Below, in pieces: positions 23,130 through 35,600 of a stretch of 64,000 nucleotides of DNA; within the stretch, counting starts at the first letter, position 1; the number at the start of each line of letters is the position of its first letter. Both the position numbers and the translations under genes were made by a program. Under the pieces are notes generated by a model. The model did not search any database, had not been told where the DNA came from, and was given only the letters and a program-made list of their open reading frames with translations. The DNA comes from Gordionus sp. m RMFG-2023 (Eukaryota; Nematomorpha; Gordioida; Chordodea; Parachordodidae): NCBI RefSeq assembly GCF_954871325.1, contig NC_088776.1, positions 2,239,985 through 2,303,984 on the forward strand, read 5' to 3'.

Positions 23130-23687
23130 TTCGATTTCATCGTTATTTTTCTAAACACACTGATTATTTTTTTAATTTTAAAAATGTGTTTTGGACTAGT
23201 ACATTTGATAACATTATTTTCTTAAATACGGCAAGCTTGAGCTTGAATGAGATATTTAGAATAATTTTTGATATTCGTTTTTAATTTGGGGGGGGGGGGG
23301 AGAGTAAACAAGCTACAATTTTTATATAGTTTGGGAAGGGAAACCGGGGATAGTGTGATCCAGGAGGTATTTATTACTCAAATAATTTAAAAACTAACAA
23401 ACTTTGAGTTTTAAAATTTATGTCAAACATGTATTTTAATAAGGTGCTTAAATAGAGCTAAAATGTTTGGCACAAAATTGGTCATGAAAAAATTTTAACA
23501 TACCAAAAGTTGACTTTTTAAAATTTTACATTTTCACATATAACTTTTTTTTTATTAATGTTGTTTAGACTTAATATTAACTCTAAATAAAGAAATATAA
23601 ATTATTATCATATACATAGAAATATTGACACAATTTAATGGTAATTTTAATTTCTCAATATTAAACTTTAATTTAATGGTGAAAACC
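23130..23687. other. No gene seen; one G run
   Basis: AT-rich, with a 13-base G run near 23288-23300. No recognisable coding content. Confidence 0.5.
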
Positions 23688-24139
23688 TGGGGGCAGGGTT
23701 TGACGGGTAGCCATTTTTAAACAAGGATTAGCTGTGAGGACGAACCAAAAGATTTATCGCTCATAAGACAAATAACAATGACAATATTTCGAAGTTTTGG
23801 AAGGCAGTAATATCATTTTCCTTTTTCGAGGAAATTAGCGACTAAAATTTTGTCAGCCCAGGTAAAATTCTGCTTCTAGTGAAAGTTTTTTTCTTCAGCC
23901 CAACCTCTTATTAGAAGAAAAGAGTAGAAAATTGAAATAAAAAAAAATATAGACATTTTTCTTAGTTTCGAAAATTTTTTTTAAAAAAAAACATCGAATT
24001 TTTGGGGCATGACGGGCCTAAATCAAAATATCGCCATTCGTTAGCGGACAGGTCGGGTCGAAATTTGATTTAATAGTAAAAGCGTGAATTTTTTTATTTG
24101 CCACCGTGAGTGAAAAATTAGGCCCGTTTACCCACCTCT
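23688..24139. mobile_element. Small TIR element, hAT-like
   Basis: The left end CTGGGGGCAGGGTTTGACGG and the right end (reverse complement CTAGAGGTGGGTAAACGGG) are partly matching inverted repeats. The interior has no coding capacity. I see no clear target duplication. Confidence 0.4.
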
Positions 24140-24336
24140 AGTTAAGATTACTCAAAATTTGACATGTCGATTAGTTCTTTCCAATAAAAATCATCTAAAA
24201 TAAATTTTGATTAAAATCACGCGTGCGAATTTTCCAATTATTAATTATTAAATTAAACATGATGATTAATATAAAAAAATATCAAGCAACTTTTGAAATT
24301 AAATCATAAAAAATAAATAGATTTTATTAATAGTGT

Positions 24337-25230
24337 TTTAATGTAGACCAATTATAGGTCTGCTATGATTTTATTTTGATGACACACGGTAAAAGATACG
24401 TTATTATATTTTTCACATATAATTACAAATCGACCTTCTATTCTGTTTAAGAAAAATATGTTTTAATAATAAAAAATAATTCGGTTTTGAAAGATTGATA
24501 GATACTTTTTTACAATTTCGTATTTTAACGCCATCTATCTTTCGAATTGTTATTTATTTAAAAATAATTCCCTTTTTTTATTTACAAAAAATAATAAAAT
24601 AAAATGATTGGCATTTAATAACCCTTTGAACCCCACTTTCATATTTTTGATTTATACATGTGTTATAATATGAAATTTAGCGTCGCGGACACTATTGGTA
24701 TTTTATATCTTTAAAAAATTATTTTTTTTGTTAGGTAACGTCTTAAATTATTCTTTTAAACAATAATAATTCTCATCTTTTGAATGACAGCTGTGGTTCA
24801 GAGACCGGATGAAGAGGCGCTACACATCAAGGTTCAATCTCCTGCATCAGGGACATAAATTACTTGAACCCAAATCTCTTGGATGCCTTAAGAAAAGATT
24901 AGAATGATATGGGGTTAGTTAGGGTTACTATAAAAAATTTATCGTTATTTAGTCAATAAACGTATCATTATCCCTCCCCCTAAAACGACCTAACGTTTTA
25001 TGGGCTATCCAATCGGTTGCCAATTTTTTCACCGCCCAATCAAAATTACGCAATCAATTTTAAAATATAAATTCATATTTTATTTGAATTTATTTTGATA
25101 TTTTATTAATAATTAAAATAAATAATAATATAAAAAATAAAAATATATTATTTAATAATAATAAACGTTATATATATTTTTTTTTTCGTTGTGTATTTTG
25201 TCTGTTAGAAATCGGAAATATAATATAAAT
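24337..25230 (+). repeat. Dispersed repeat A, copy 4 (uninterrupted long form)
   Basis: Full-length form: the A module (24337-24715), the tRNA-like block (24785-24850), the CCAAT block (25001-25042) and an AT-rich tail to GTCTGTTAGAAATCGGAAAT. It shows what copy 3 looked like before the piggyBac, the unassigned insertion and the hAT landed. Confidence 0.85.
25001..25042 (+). promoter_or_regulatory. Cluster of three CCAAT boxes in repeat A
   Basis: Three CCAAT words lie within about 40 bases, and the same cluster occurs in copy 3 at 17309-17350 (ATTGG-CCAATCGG-CCAATTTT-CCCAATC). CCAAT boxes bind NF-Y in animals. Whether these act as an internal promoter is unknown; only the conserved clustering is seen. 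Confidence 0.35.
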
Positions 25231-25260
25231 CCCCCCCTAAATTTATTGTCTAGAAAACTC

Positions 25261-26046
25261 ATTTTAAAGATAAATAAAACATTGGGGGGTTATAACTCAT
25301 AGCGAAATAATAAAAAACAAATTTAATAATAATCAGATTATTATTTTTTTTCTAGGAGTTTTATCCTTAAGATATCTTAGATATCTCTTCAAAAAAAAAT
25401 ATGGTGCGTTTCTTTGGATTGCCAGAGACTAAACAAACAACTGTCCAAATTGATAAGCGCGTGTCAACTTAGGAAGAATCAGAAAACGAAAATAAAAAAT
25501 TGTATTAAATTAAATTTTTAATAATTATTTTGAAAAAATTTCTAATTTCCTTTACGTTAAATTGAAAATAAATGTTGAATACTTATATATATATATATAA
25601 AGTTTACAACGTGTAAGCGAATCGTATAAAATTCGGGAGGTTGGAAGGGGGGGGGGGTGATAGGGAATTCGAAAAAATTAAATTTTATTTTTCTCGTGCG
25701 ATATGAAGTTTTAAAAAAAATAGAATAATTAAAATAAATTATATTATAAGTCGTAATAAGTGTGATGGTCGAATTTGTAAAAATATAAATATAATTCATA
25801 TAAATTCCTAAAATATTTTAATTTTTTTAAAATAAAAAAAAATGGAAATAAAGATAAAAAAAAATTCATTCGTTCATTCACGCGGTGTTCCGCAACCGTA
25901 GGCGAAAATGAAATCTGAGGACAATAGTTCAAGTCAATCAAACATAAATCATAAGTGATTAGCATTCGAGTTTTCTGAGTCTTTTTAAAAACTTTTTCTA
26001 CATAAAATTTTCTTATTTTTTAAAAAAAAATGAGTGTTGTGAATAA
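25261..26046. other. Region downstream of par-6, no gene seen
   Basis: Since par-6 is read from the minus strand, its 3' UTR should lie here, below 26047. I cannot place a convincing poly(A) signal. A 12-base G run lies near 25650. Confidence 0.5.
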
Positions 26047-26679
26047 TCAGATCTTGGAACATAGCATAGGGGGCTTAGGTGCCCGTTTTTTAGCCGAAGT
26101 TCTGACAGGCGGGGAAAAAAGGAGGGAAGGATTTATGGAATTGGTGTGGGAAGGCGAAAAAATATTCGATATTGCCGATAACTTCTTAGGGTCATTAGTC
26201 CCCATGCCCCGAACAGCTGATAACCTGATAGCGGACTTCAGGAAAGTGTCGATGTCGCTTATATTACTGTTTTCTTGGTGGCTGAATGCGACGTAGTCGT
26301 CGTAGTATGTGGCCCGCTTTTTATAATGATGCTGACCGGGCTGAGAATTCTGATTATTTTTCGCGGAATTGTCACCGCGAATCACGACACCGCCGCCATA
26401 TTCGGCACTTAATTTGGTTTTGCCATTTTCCGCCGTATATCCTCCGTGTTTTACCACCAGGGGCGAAATTCTTTTGGCGGAATGAATATCGGAGGTTACA
26501 GAATTCGATTTATCGCCATGATTGAGGTTATCGTGGTCTACATTTTGGTTAGTCACATCATAAATCATGACGTCATCGTCATCTTCCTCCTCTTCCGATT
26601 GGCTCAAGTGATCCATGACGTCCTCGTAAAACGATTTACCGAGGTTCAATGTGGAATGCAGGAGCGAAGGTGGCGGTTT
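26047..26679 (-). CDS. par-6: par-6 last coding exon (acidic C-terminus)
   Basis: Acceptor GTTGTAG, phase 0, open for 210 codons to TGA. It opens [20 protein letters not shown], then the acidic [15 protein letters not shown], which resembles the DSDDDSSDLVI-type acidic patch near the end of vertebrate PAR-6. A Ser/Asn-rich region follows, then [18 protein letters not shown] at the end. Open frames on the opposite strand here are shadows. Confidence 0.75.
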   Translation of the reverse strand, partial: KPPPSLLHSTLNLGKSFYEDVMDHLSQSEEEEDDDDVMIYDVTNQNVDHDNLNHGDKSNSVTSDIHSAKRISPLVVKHGGYTAENGKTKLSAEYGGGVVIRGDNSAKNNQNSQPGQHHYKKRATYYDDYVAFSHQENSNISDIDTFLKSAIRLSAVRGMGTNDPKKLSAISNIFSPSHTNSINPSLLFSPPVRTSAKKRAPKPPMLCSKI

Positions 26680-29600
26680 CTACAACGGATAATATATTAC
26701 AACACAAAACAACTATATAATAATATGCATAACGTGGAAAAAAAAATCTCCCAAAAAGTTGTTAATCCCGTAATTCTTTTGGATCCCTGGCAAACTTCCT
26801 TAATCAAAGATGCTTACCTAATTTCTTTCAAATTATTTCATTTTTTTTTAAAAGAGAGGTTAATTGAAAAACAATAATACGTCGCCAATACATTTCCCGT
26901 GAAACCAATCTTTAAGGTTAAAAAATTGTAAAAATTATGTACTATAAAAAAAAAACTAGTGATGTTAAAACGGCTAACTCAATATGTTTAACCAGAAAAA
27001 ATTATACCTAAGCCTCAAGATTTCGTTAATATGTGTCTAGATCTTTGTTGCTTCTATGAGCAAAATCTTCAGGGTTCGCGTAATCTTTTTTTCTGGATGG
27101 AATATTGAATTAGCCGTTTTTAAAAATCGACTCAAATGCGAACCGTCTTACAACACTATAAAAAAAACCGTACCAGTACAACGCTATTTTGTAACTCACA
27201 CAATTTACCAACACCACAAACTCTAAAATTAAAAGTAATTACACGTGATATATAAAATCAGGTGACTATTTATAAATGATAAGATAAATATTAAAGAAAA
27301 CAATTTTTTTTTTACAAAAATAAACAATTTTAAATAATAATATCATATGAGATGAATGAATGACATCGTCGATTAAGTAAACACAATTTTTGCTTCGACA
27401 AATTAATTATTCGGTAACCTATATTCTGACCGATAAAAATGTTTAAAATATAATTTATTTAATATTGTATCTCCCATTTAAAAATGCCAAGGAAAAATTT
27501 AAAAATTACTAAAAATGGACATAGAACAAAATAATACTGGAAAGACGACAAGTATAAAAAGAATAGTTTAAGAATCTTGCATCACGAATTATTTATTGAG
27601 AAAAAAAAAACAAACCTTATCGTTTCCGAATATAGGCGAAGCGTCGAAGAGCGATTCGGCGAAATATCTATCGTTTTGATTGATAGCCGTTAAATCGATC
27701 GAGCGTGGGCCCTTATCGCGCGTAGAATCAGCCAGAGAAGCAGGGCTATCATTACGAGCCACAAGGCGGTGACCGTTTTTATCGGCTGGCCCGTAAAAAT
27801 CGTCCACTGTCCGATTCGGGACATTTTTGGCGAGATTCGGCGAACCTGGGTCACGAAAAAGATGTTTGGAAATTTTGCCCGTTTCGGGAAATTTGGAGGA
27901 ATCATTTAGGCCAGCGTCGGATATTTTTAGACCTTCTCATTTTTTTTTGTTTTTGTTTACGGTTGGAATAAATATAAAAAATTATGAGCTATATATATAA
28001 AAAAAGGTGTAAATATTTTTTTTTGAGAAAAAGGACTTTACGTATCTTTAGATTAAAACGGGGTTTGATCTTCCCTTACAACCCCCGCTATGCAGAAGAT
28101 TCTTATAGATACAGAAGATTCATATCTATAATATTCTTATAGATACAAATTATTCTTTATAGTATCGAGTTGGAAAAAAATAGCAATAAAATTATCACCT
28201 CTCATAATTTCTTCCACTATTATTTATTTTTAATTACAGGCTAAAAAGTATTAGCCAAAATCACCGTGAATTTTATTTTAGCTAAATCACTTGTGATTCT
28301 CGTTTCCTTAACTTGCGATCGTTAACGGCGTTAAATAAAAATTATCACTTTAAAAAATTTTTTTTTTTTATGGGCTGAAATTTTAAGGGAAGGTTATTAA
28401 TGTTGTTGTGCTGCTCAATATTTTAGCCAGAAAAAAAAATAGCAGCCTAAGGGCGCGTTTACCACGGTAGAGAGGGACAGTGACAAGACTAAACACGACA
28501 TTGAGCGACAGAGCAGCTGATGTGCAGTAATGCGTCATGGCATTCGCAGTATTTTAATTCTTTTTAGCTTTCACCTTTAAGCTCTCTCAATATCTCTCTC
28601 CACTTTATTACTCATGCTATCTTCTTTTTTATCTAATTTATATTTTTTGATATCCCAACCGGAAGTATTCTGATCGATTCCAATCGGATCTCCCACCTAT
28701 CTTGAATCTCACACCGATGAGCCGTTTAACAACACTACTGCTAACTCTCCTTCCTCTTCGTCAGATTATTTTTTTCTTCGCCTTTTCATGTAGCGATTTA
28801 TAGTAGGATTAATCACATCAGCTGCTCTGTCCCTTACGACACATCAGCTGCTCTGTCGCTTAATTTCGTGTCGCGTTTGTCTTGTCGCTCTCTACCGTGG
28901 ATGCGTCTTAACAAAAAGGTTTTGTAATTTGAATTTCTATGTTTATTACGACAAAACTTGGCGGGATTTGCCGTGCCGCGTTGCTATCGCTCTCTACTGA
29001 GAAGGCACCCCCCCCAAGCCTCGAGATTTGGCTGATAAGATGTCCAAAGCTTTGTGCCATCTACGAGCAAAATTTACATGGCCGCCGCCATTTTTCTGGA
29101 TAAAATATCGAGTTAGCCGTTTTTGAAAATTGGCGCGAATCGAGCCTTTTAACACTGCAAGACACTCTATACATTCTCAAATACGATTCTCGTGGTTAAA
29201 AAAAAATGATTTTTAGTTTAACCCCCCCCCCCCCCCAACCCTCTGGCATTTATATGTAGGAGAGATTAGGGGTAGTGTGTGGCATCATTTTTAGAACATT
29301 TTATTTACATAAAAAAATTAATAATAAAGTTGTTTTAGATATAGTAAAATTTGGCCAACAAAAATAATATATTATCTCCATATATCAGACACCTACGATT
29401 TTATTTGGAGTACTGTGTTTTCATACCCTAAATATTTACCCATAAAAAAATATTTTTAAGCATATTTTCATTTTAGCTCTTTCAAAATATCAAAAACTGA
29501 AATACATAAATTTTAAAAATGAAATCTCTCAACCTCTCCCTTATCATGGGACATATAAAATGTATTTTATCTATCATGATAATATATCACAATATCTTTA

Positions 29601-32600
29601 ATATTGACATCTGCCAAAAGCGAGTAGTAAAGGGGCACGTGGGAAAAATTTATTTGTGCCAATCATTGATATTTATTTCTATCAGCCAAATAAATTAAAA
29701 ATCCATGAAGCTGTCTGTTCAGAATACGACCTCTAGATTCAATTTTTTTTAAGAGCATTCATTCTAATCGACATTTTAGGTCAAAGTTCTCTATTTAAAA
29801 TAAAACAAAAGCGCGTATCTTTTACCGGCATTTTCTGGATAGATGCTTTATTCAGTATTAAGGATGAATTTATAGTAACTGTAATTCGCGTAAGCGATGC
29901 GTAATTTACATAATCAAGCCAATAATAGATGTAAAAATACTAAGCGAAATTAATGAAATCGCGACAGCTCCCTTGAGTATATTTCGAAAAGTATTATGGC
30001 TGAGATAATTCCGCTTAGCGACTAATTTAGCATCGCTAGAGCGATTCGCGCTTACTATAAATGCAGCGTAAGAACAAAAATTAAGACGAGTCAGAAGCCA
30101 GAAACATTTATGTATATGTATAAATATACTACAATTAAAGACAGGTGACATGTCTGATAAAATTATGTCAAGTCATCATAATTAATTATCAAGGTTTGAT
30201 TTCATATATAGTTAATTGATTTTTTGTTAAAAATTTCTCACCAGCAAAATCGTTAGCCTTTTTCCGTGGTGGTGGAGTGGGTAGTGCCGCCTCGAAATCA
30301 CCTTTTTGATCGATGCGTTGTGGCGATCGGCTGACTGGAACGTGTGTTTGATTGGTGTTATGGGGGCGTCTCTGTCTAAGGAGCAAGGAAGGTCTAGGCG
30401 GAATGGGCGGCGGACTACCGTTCAACGCTAGGTAGTAGTCGTCCCTCTTAGAATCTTCGTGTTGAGGGGAAGGCGCTACAGCTTTAAGTTTAGCGGGAGC
30501 GGCCTTTTTGATTTGTTCAGGGTCGAGATTATTTTGGGGAGAGATTCGTTTTTCTTCTTTACACTCCATATTTTGATTGGCATGGTTATTTGATGGACGT
30601 AAATCGTCCTTCCACCCAATTTTGCCGAGGTTGCTTCTCCTCCTATCTTCAATGTTAGCATCGCGACGGTTCCCCGAATTGCCGCTAAACGTTTCCCGCT
30701 GTTTGGCTTCGACTAAAGGGGTGCCATTTTTCTCGGCCCAGTTGGACCTACTTCTTTCTTCTCGTCTCTCCTCGCTCGTTTTGTAGGCGCCACAATTTTC
30801 CTTTTCGCTTATAGAACCGTTATACCCCTTAGGAAGTCCCCTAGCTTTCACCAGGGTACTGCTCTGGTCGGCGGGTTTAACGGTTAAAACTAAGTCGCTC
30901 GCGTTGGCGACCATCATATCCGTCACTTGGTCCAAACTTTTACCGTCGGTGGGAACGCCGTTCACCTTTTTTTTAAACGAATCAAAATTAAAAAAATAAG
31001 AAAGAAATAACAACGTTTTCCTAACATCGATGCCATTTGCTATTTGTTTCCAAAATCATTAGTTCAAAAATAAAAATAAACTTTTTATTTGTTTACAAAA
31101 TTTATGTATACCACGAGGAAACTCCGCATTTAATAATTCCATAATATATAAGGATTCGCCCCAAAATTTCATTTTAAACTATTTGTTAGCTCTGATCTAT
31201 TTTGGAATTGTTTTCCGGAAATAGATTAGAAGCCAACAAAACATAAAAATATATACCTCCAAAATTTGATCTCCCACGGCTAGCAGACCTGTGGCGGCAG
31301 CGATTCCGCCCGGAACGAGACGCGATACGTATATAGTGGCGAGACGGGTGAGGCCGGAGGAAGATATTTGACAAGCCCAACCCTGGCGGATATAAAATCC
31401 CAGGGGACGATCGTCGAAATAAAAATGCGTATCTGCGAAAATAATAATTACGAATTACACGAATAAAATGAGTTAAAGGAAGAAAAGGTATTTTTTTAAA
31501 AATAAAATAAACCTGGCTCGTTAAATTCTTTGTTAACGCCATCTTTTTTTAGAGGTTTTTTCGGCTTAACCAACCGCACCCTCCTTTGGGTTTCCGGTAC
31601 CAGATCGACGTCTATGATGGAGGATACTGTTCGGAAATCCAGAGGTTTACCTATGAGAGGTCTCTGATTCGGAAATGCCGGGATGTGATGGTGGCCATTT
31701 TCACTTATATTTTTCATAAATCGCATAAAAAGATTTTACTAGAAAAAAAACAGAAGTTGCAAATTAATTAATTACCCCGCCATTTTTTTTAAAAATGACA
31801 CCCTTATGACGACATATACGCGCGCAAAATTAAAATCGAAAAATTATGAAAAATCGCTATATTTTGTGTTGTTTCTTTGTCTACTTGTAGTGAGGATCAC
31901 TGAGCCGATCCAAGCTTTCCTTGAGCGGTGTTAGAATGGAATGGTTCACGATAGTAGCATTAGACGTAACAGGAGTTGGGATGCCAGGATTGTGAGAATT
32001 CTGTTGGTGAGTTTTATTGCTTTGAGCACCTATGAGAAGGGGGGAGGGGCACATAAATAAGTTTCCTTTATAATTTATATAATAAAAATCCTTATTTCAT
32101 TGCTCAACCAGAAATTTGGATAAGAGACGAACCGATTCCACCCTTTCTAGCCGATACCGATACTCAGTGTCGATACATCTCTAATCCGGATTATCTCTTA
32201 AACACAGTTTTATATATTTGTATCTGTGGATCGATGAGTTTTGTGTTAGGAAATAGTTCGTTCTATATTTTTAGGTACTACACAACTAAGCTCATTATCG
32301 TTTGTGTTTTTTTAAAAAAAAAATAAAACCGTTTTTAGGCAAACTCCCGTTATCCCCGCTAGGAGGGACACCGCCGTTATAGACGACCACGCTACCGTGT
32401 TGTTGATAGGCATCACCGCCGTTATTATACGCGTTAGGAAGAGCGTGGTGATTTTGATGATGGTGCAGAGGGGAGCCACAAAAGGGCGCTCCGTTTTTCT
32501 CGGAAAGATAGCTGGGAACGTTGAGCAAGTACTGGCTCAGCCTGTTTTTCTTTTTGTTGGCGTTCGGCGGATTGCCGTAACCGATTATTTGACCCGGGTC

Positions 32601-35600
32601 TTCCTCTGAAAAAAAATATTATATTATGCTATTAGGGAGGGATTTTAAAGGGAAATGTTTGTGGTCAGCTTATATTAGAGATCATAGAGACCCCGCCCGT
32701 TCAATAACTTTCGGGCTCGGATAGTAACGGCCCGAATAAATTTGGGACAAATTATCGGTTCGGTCCAAAATATGAAAATTACCCGAACAATTATTTTGAC
32801 AAGAAATGTTTTTTCACTGAACAAATTTTTTTTTAATATAATTTATAAGATACGAATTCGGGAAATGTGGTGGGGTCAGTGTTGGCCGGGGTAAGTTGGT
32901 GGTGTTTCACCTTAGTAAATATTCCTATTTCGTTTTTTTTTTAAATAATGGAACCTCCAAGCAAGGAACATATGATTTTCTTTTATTTCCTTTTAATTAT
33001 GGCACCAAATTAATTTTCATTTAAATGGATTGTTTCGAAATTAAAAAAAAATGGGTGTAAGATCGGGGGGGGGGGGGGGTTAAGGTAAATAAATGAAATC
33101 GGCGGTGAATTTATATTAGGTTTGATATTTAGGGATCTTCCACCCAGAGTATATAAAAAACACTTATGTATCTAGCTACATTTAAAAAAAAGTATCTTTT
33201 TAACAAGTCTGTTCCGAACTTATGTTCAGACGCGAATCCCCCAAAAATGTACTCTTGCTAGGTCACCTTTCTTTTTAGGAAAAATATGTGGGAAATGACG
33301 AATGACAGTAGAAGTAATTGACTTCGTTGTTTTTTCGACATATTAAAGAGAATTCTATGTTTTTTGTTTATTACGCGAAAAATAACAGGATTAATCCATG
33401 TTTGGTGAGCTTGTCTTTTTCCTAGTGGAGATAAAAAAGCAAGCCAACCGACATTTGGCATATCGATTGTTTTAAATGGACCCACTATGAAACATGGGAT
33501 AGCTCCTTTTTTTAAATGTCTTTTTGATGCGCAGGCGTCAAAGTTTGTCAAGTTATCTAAGAACGAGGTGGCGTATTCAGAACCAACCAATGGTCAGAAC
33601 CCACAGGGCTCTAAAAATGTGTCAGGTACCTAAGAAAATACCCTCTTCGTCAATACCTAGTCAGTATCCACGGTAATTGGAAGGGGGAGGGATAAAATCT
33701 AAAAGATTTTGGGCAATTCTCATAGGTAAATTCAGTCACGAGACCCATGGTTGATTCCGCCAGAAAAATGGAGTCAAGAATTTTATGTAGACGCAGAATA
33801 AATCGAAACCTCTCACCAATTCATAGAACTATGTCGGTTCTATTTTTTTTCTAGAACTTTTCGTATAAACAATTAATAATTTATATTTCAAAATGAAAGA
33901 AAGAAAGAAAGAAAGAAAGAAAGGAAGAAAGAAAAGAAAGCAAAAGTTTTAAAATAATTATTTTATAAATGTAACACAAAATGCTATTATTATTATTCCA
34001 TATAAGACGTTGTTTATAGAATTCCACACAATTTAAATGAACAAATCTTTATCTAAAAAAAGGAAAAAGGGGTGATTTAAAGATAAAATTGTAATTGCTA
34101 AATTGAATATCAGAGATCTGCGAATCACCCTTTTCGGGCACGGTCGGGATATGGAAAAATTTACCGATTTATAAAAAGTCCGACCCAGCCTCGACAATTT
34201 TTTTTCTTCTTTTTTAAAATGGCTCAGTAGGAAGTTTTTTCCCGGCTCTGATTGACGCTTGATAATATATCACGTGATTCTCGGTCAGCTTGCCGATATA
34301 ATTTGATCGTTTAATCGCCCGGATTTTTAAAATCATAAATCCGGCCGACTCGGGTCGAATACCAGAACCGGGTTTGCAAGTTTCTGATAAACTTCCTTTT
34401 TATTTTAAGGAATAAAATTTAATTAACTTTTAAATATTATTATTCAAGGTAAGGAAATTTTTTTTCCCCCATGATCTCAAATTTTTCTTTACCTTCAAAA
34501 AAAAAATTCATATTACATGATAAAATAATCGTAAAAAGCATATTTTAAATAAGTTTAACGTTCAATCATTATTTTAAAGAATCCTTTTTTAAAAAAAATA
34601 ATAATCTGAACAGGGAATGTGTCGGCGTTTTAAGAATCGCTACCAATTCTCAGCGTTTTAAACAATCGAGCACATATATTCAGCGTTTTTTTCTTAGCGT
34701 TTTAACAATCTGCGAATATTCTCGACGTTTTAAAAATCGTGGCCAATTCTCAACGTTAAACAATCAGGCACATATTTTCAGCGTTTTTAACAATCAAACA
34801 CATATTTTCAGCGTTTCTTAGCGATTTAAACAATCGAGCACATATATTCAGCGTTTTTTCTTAGCGTTTTAACAATCTGCGAATATTCTCGGCGTTTTAG
34901 GAATCGGCGTCAATTCTCAGCGTTTTCATATTTTTCAGCGTTCCTCAGCGTTTTAAGAATCGGAGGCAATTCTCAGCGTTTTAATAATCTGCTAAAATTC
35001 TCGGCGTTTTAAGAAACGGCGCTTATATAAAAATGTCACTCAGAGCATTTCTAAAAATATCTACGAATGAGAGGTGAGAGTTATAGTCAAGAAAAATAAC
35101 ATCTATGCTAGGAGGTGAGGCGGAGCTCTTCTTGATCTCGGATAGTAGAATCATTTAATAATCTCGAAAAAAATGAAGGATTTGTGTCACGAATTTGAAA
35201 ATCTTAAAATTTTCTACGAAACATCATTTCCATCATTAAAAAAAGAAAGAAAGGATTAACCAATCATAAGTACGGATGAGGTAATTGGCTATAAAAAAAA
35301 TCGCCTTACTCGGTTCTATCCAAAAACGCGCGCCGAAGAAAATTGGCTAAACACTGAAGGCGCGCGTTAAGTTATTTCCGGTATCTTGAAGGTCGAGCCA
35401 TGTTCGCAAATAAAATAAAAAGCTACACCCCAAAGTGGAGATTAGCGTTTCCGGCTAGAAATAAAGTTTTAACTGTTGTTTTTTTAGCCCCCGTTAAACG
35501 GTTTTAAAAAAAATCGAACGATTAACCCACCCACCAACTTTACGAAAATACGTTAAAAAAAATATTTTATCATATAGAAACTTTAAAAAAAAAATTCAAG

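Larger units (their letters stand above)
27933..30241 (-). other. par-6 intron between exons 7 and 8
   Basis: About 2.3 kb. It holds a family C element (28391-29160) interrupted by another TIR element (28449-29006), and a 15-base C run at about 29222. No gene is seen in it. Confidence 0.65.

Noticed and set aside
26030-26877. Plus-strand open frames of 79-143 codons
   Set aside because: They are antisense shadows of the last par-6 exon, which has the family-consistent acidic patch and splice phases on the minus strand.
29906-30151. 81-codon minus-strand open frame between exons 7 and 8
   Set aside because: No domain, and the phase-consistent splice from 30242 to 27932 skips it.
33258-33590. 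110-codon minus-strand open frame inside a par-6 intron
   Set aside because: No domain, no splice phase fit to neighbouring exons, and surrounded by repeats. Probably chance.
34618-35030. Possible CRISPR-like array
   Set aside because: Units are contiguous and degenerate with no unique spacers, and the genome is animal. It is a minisatellite.
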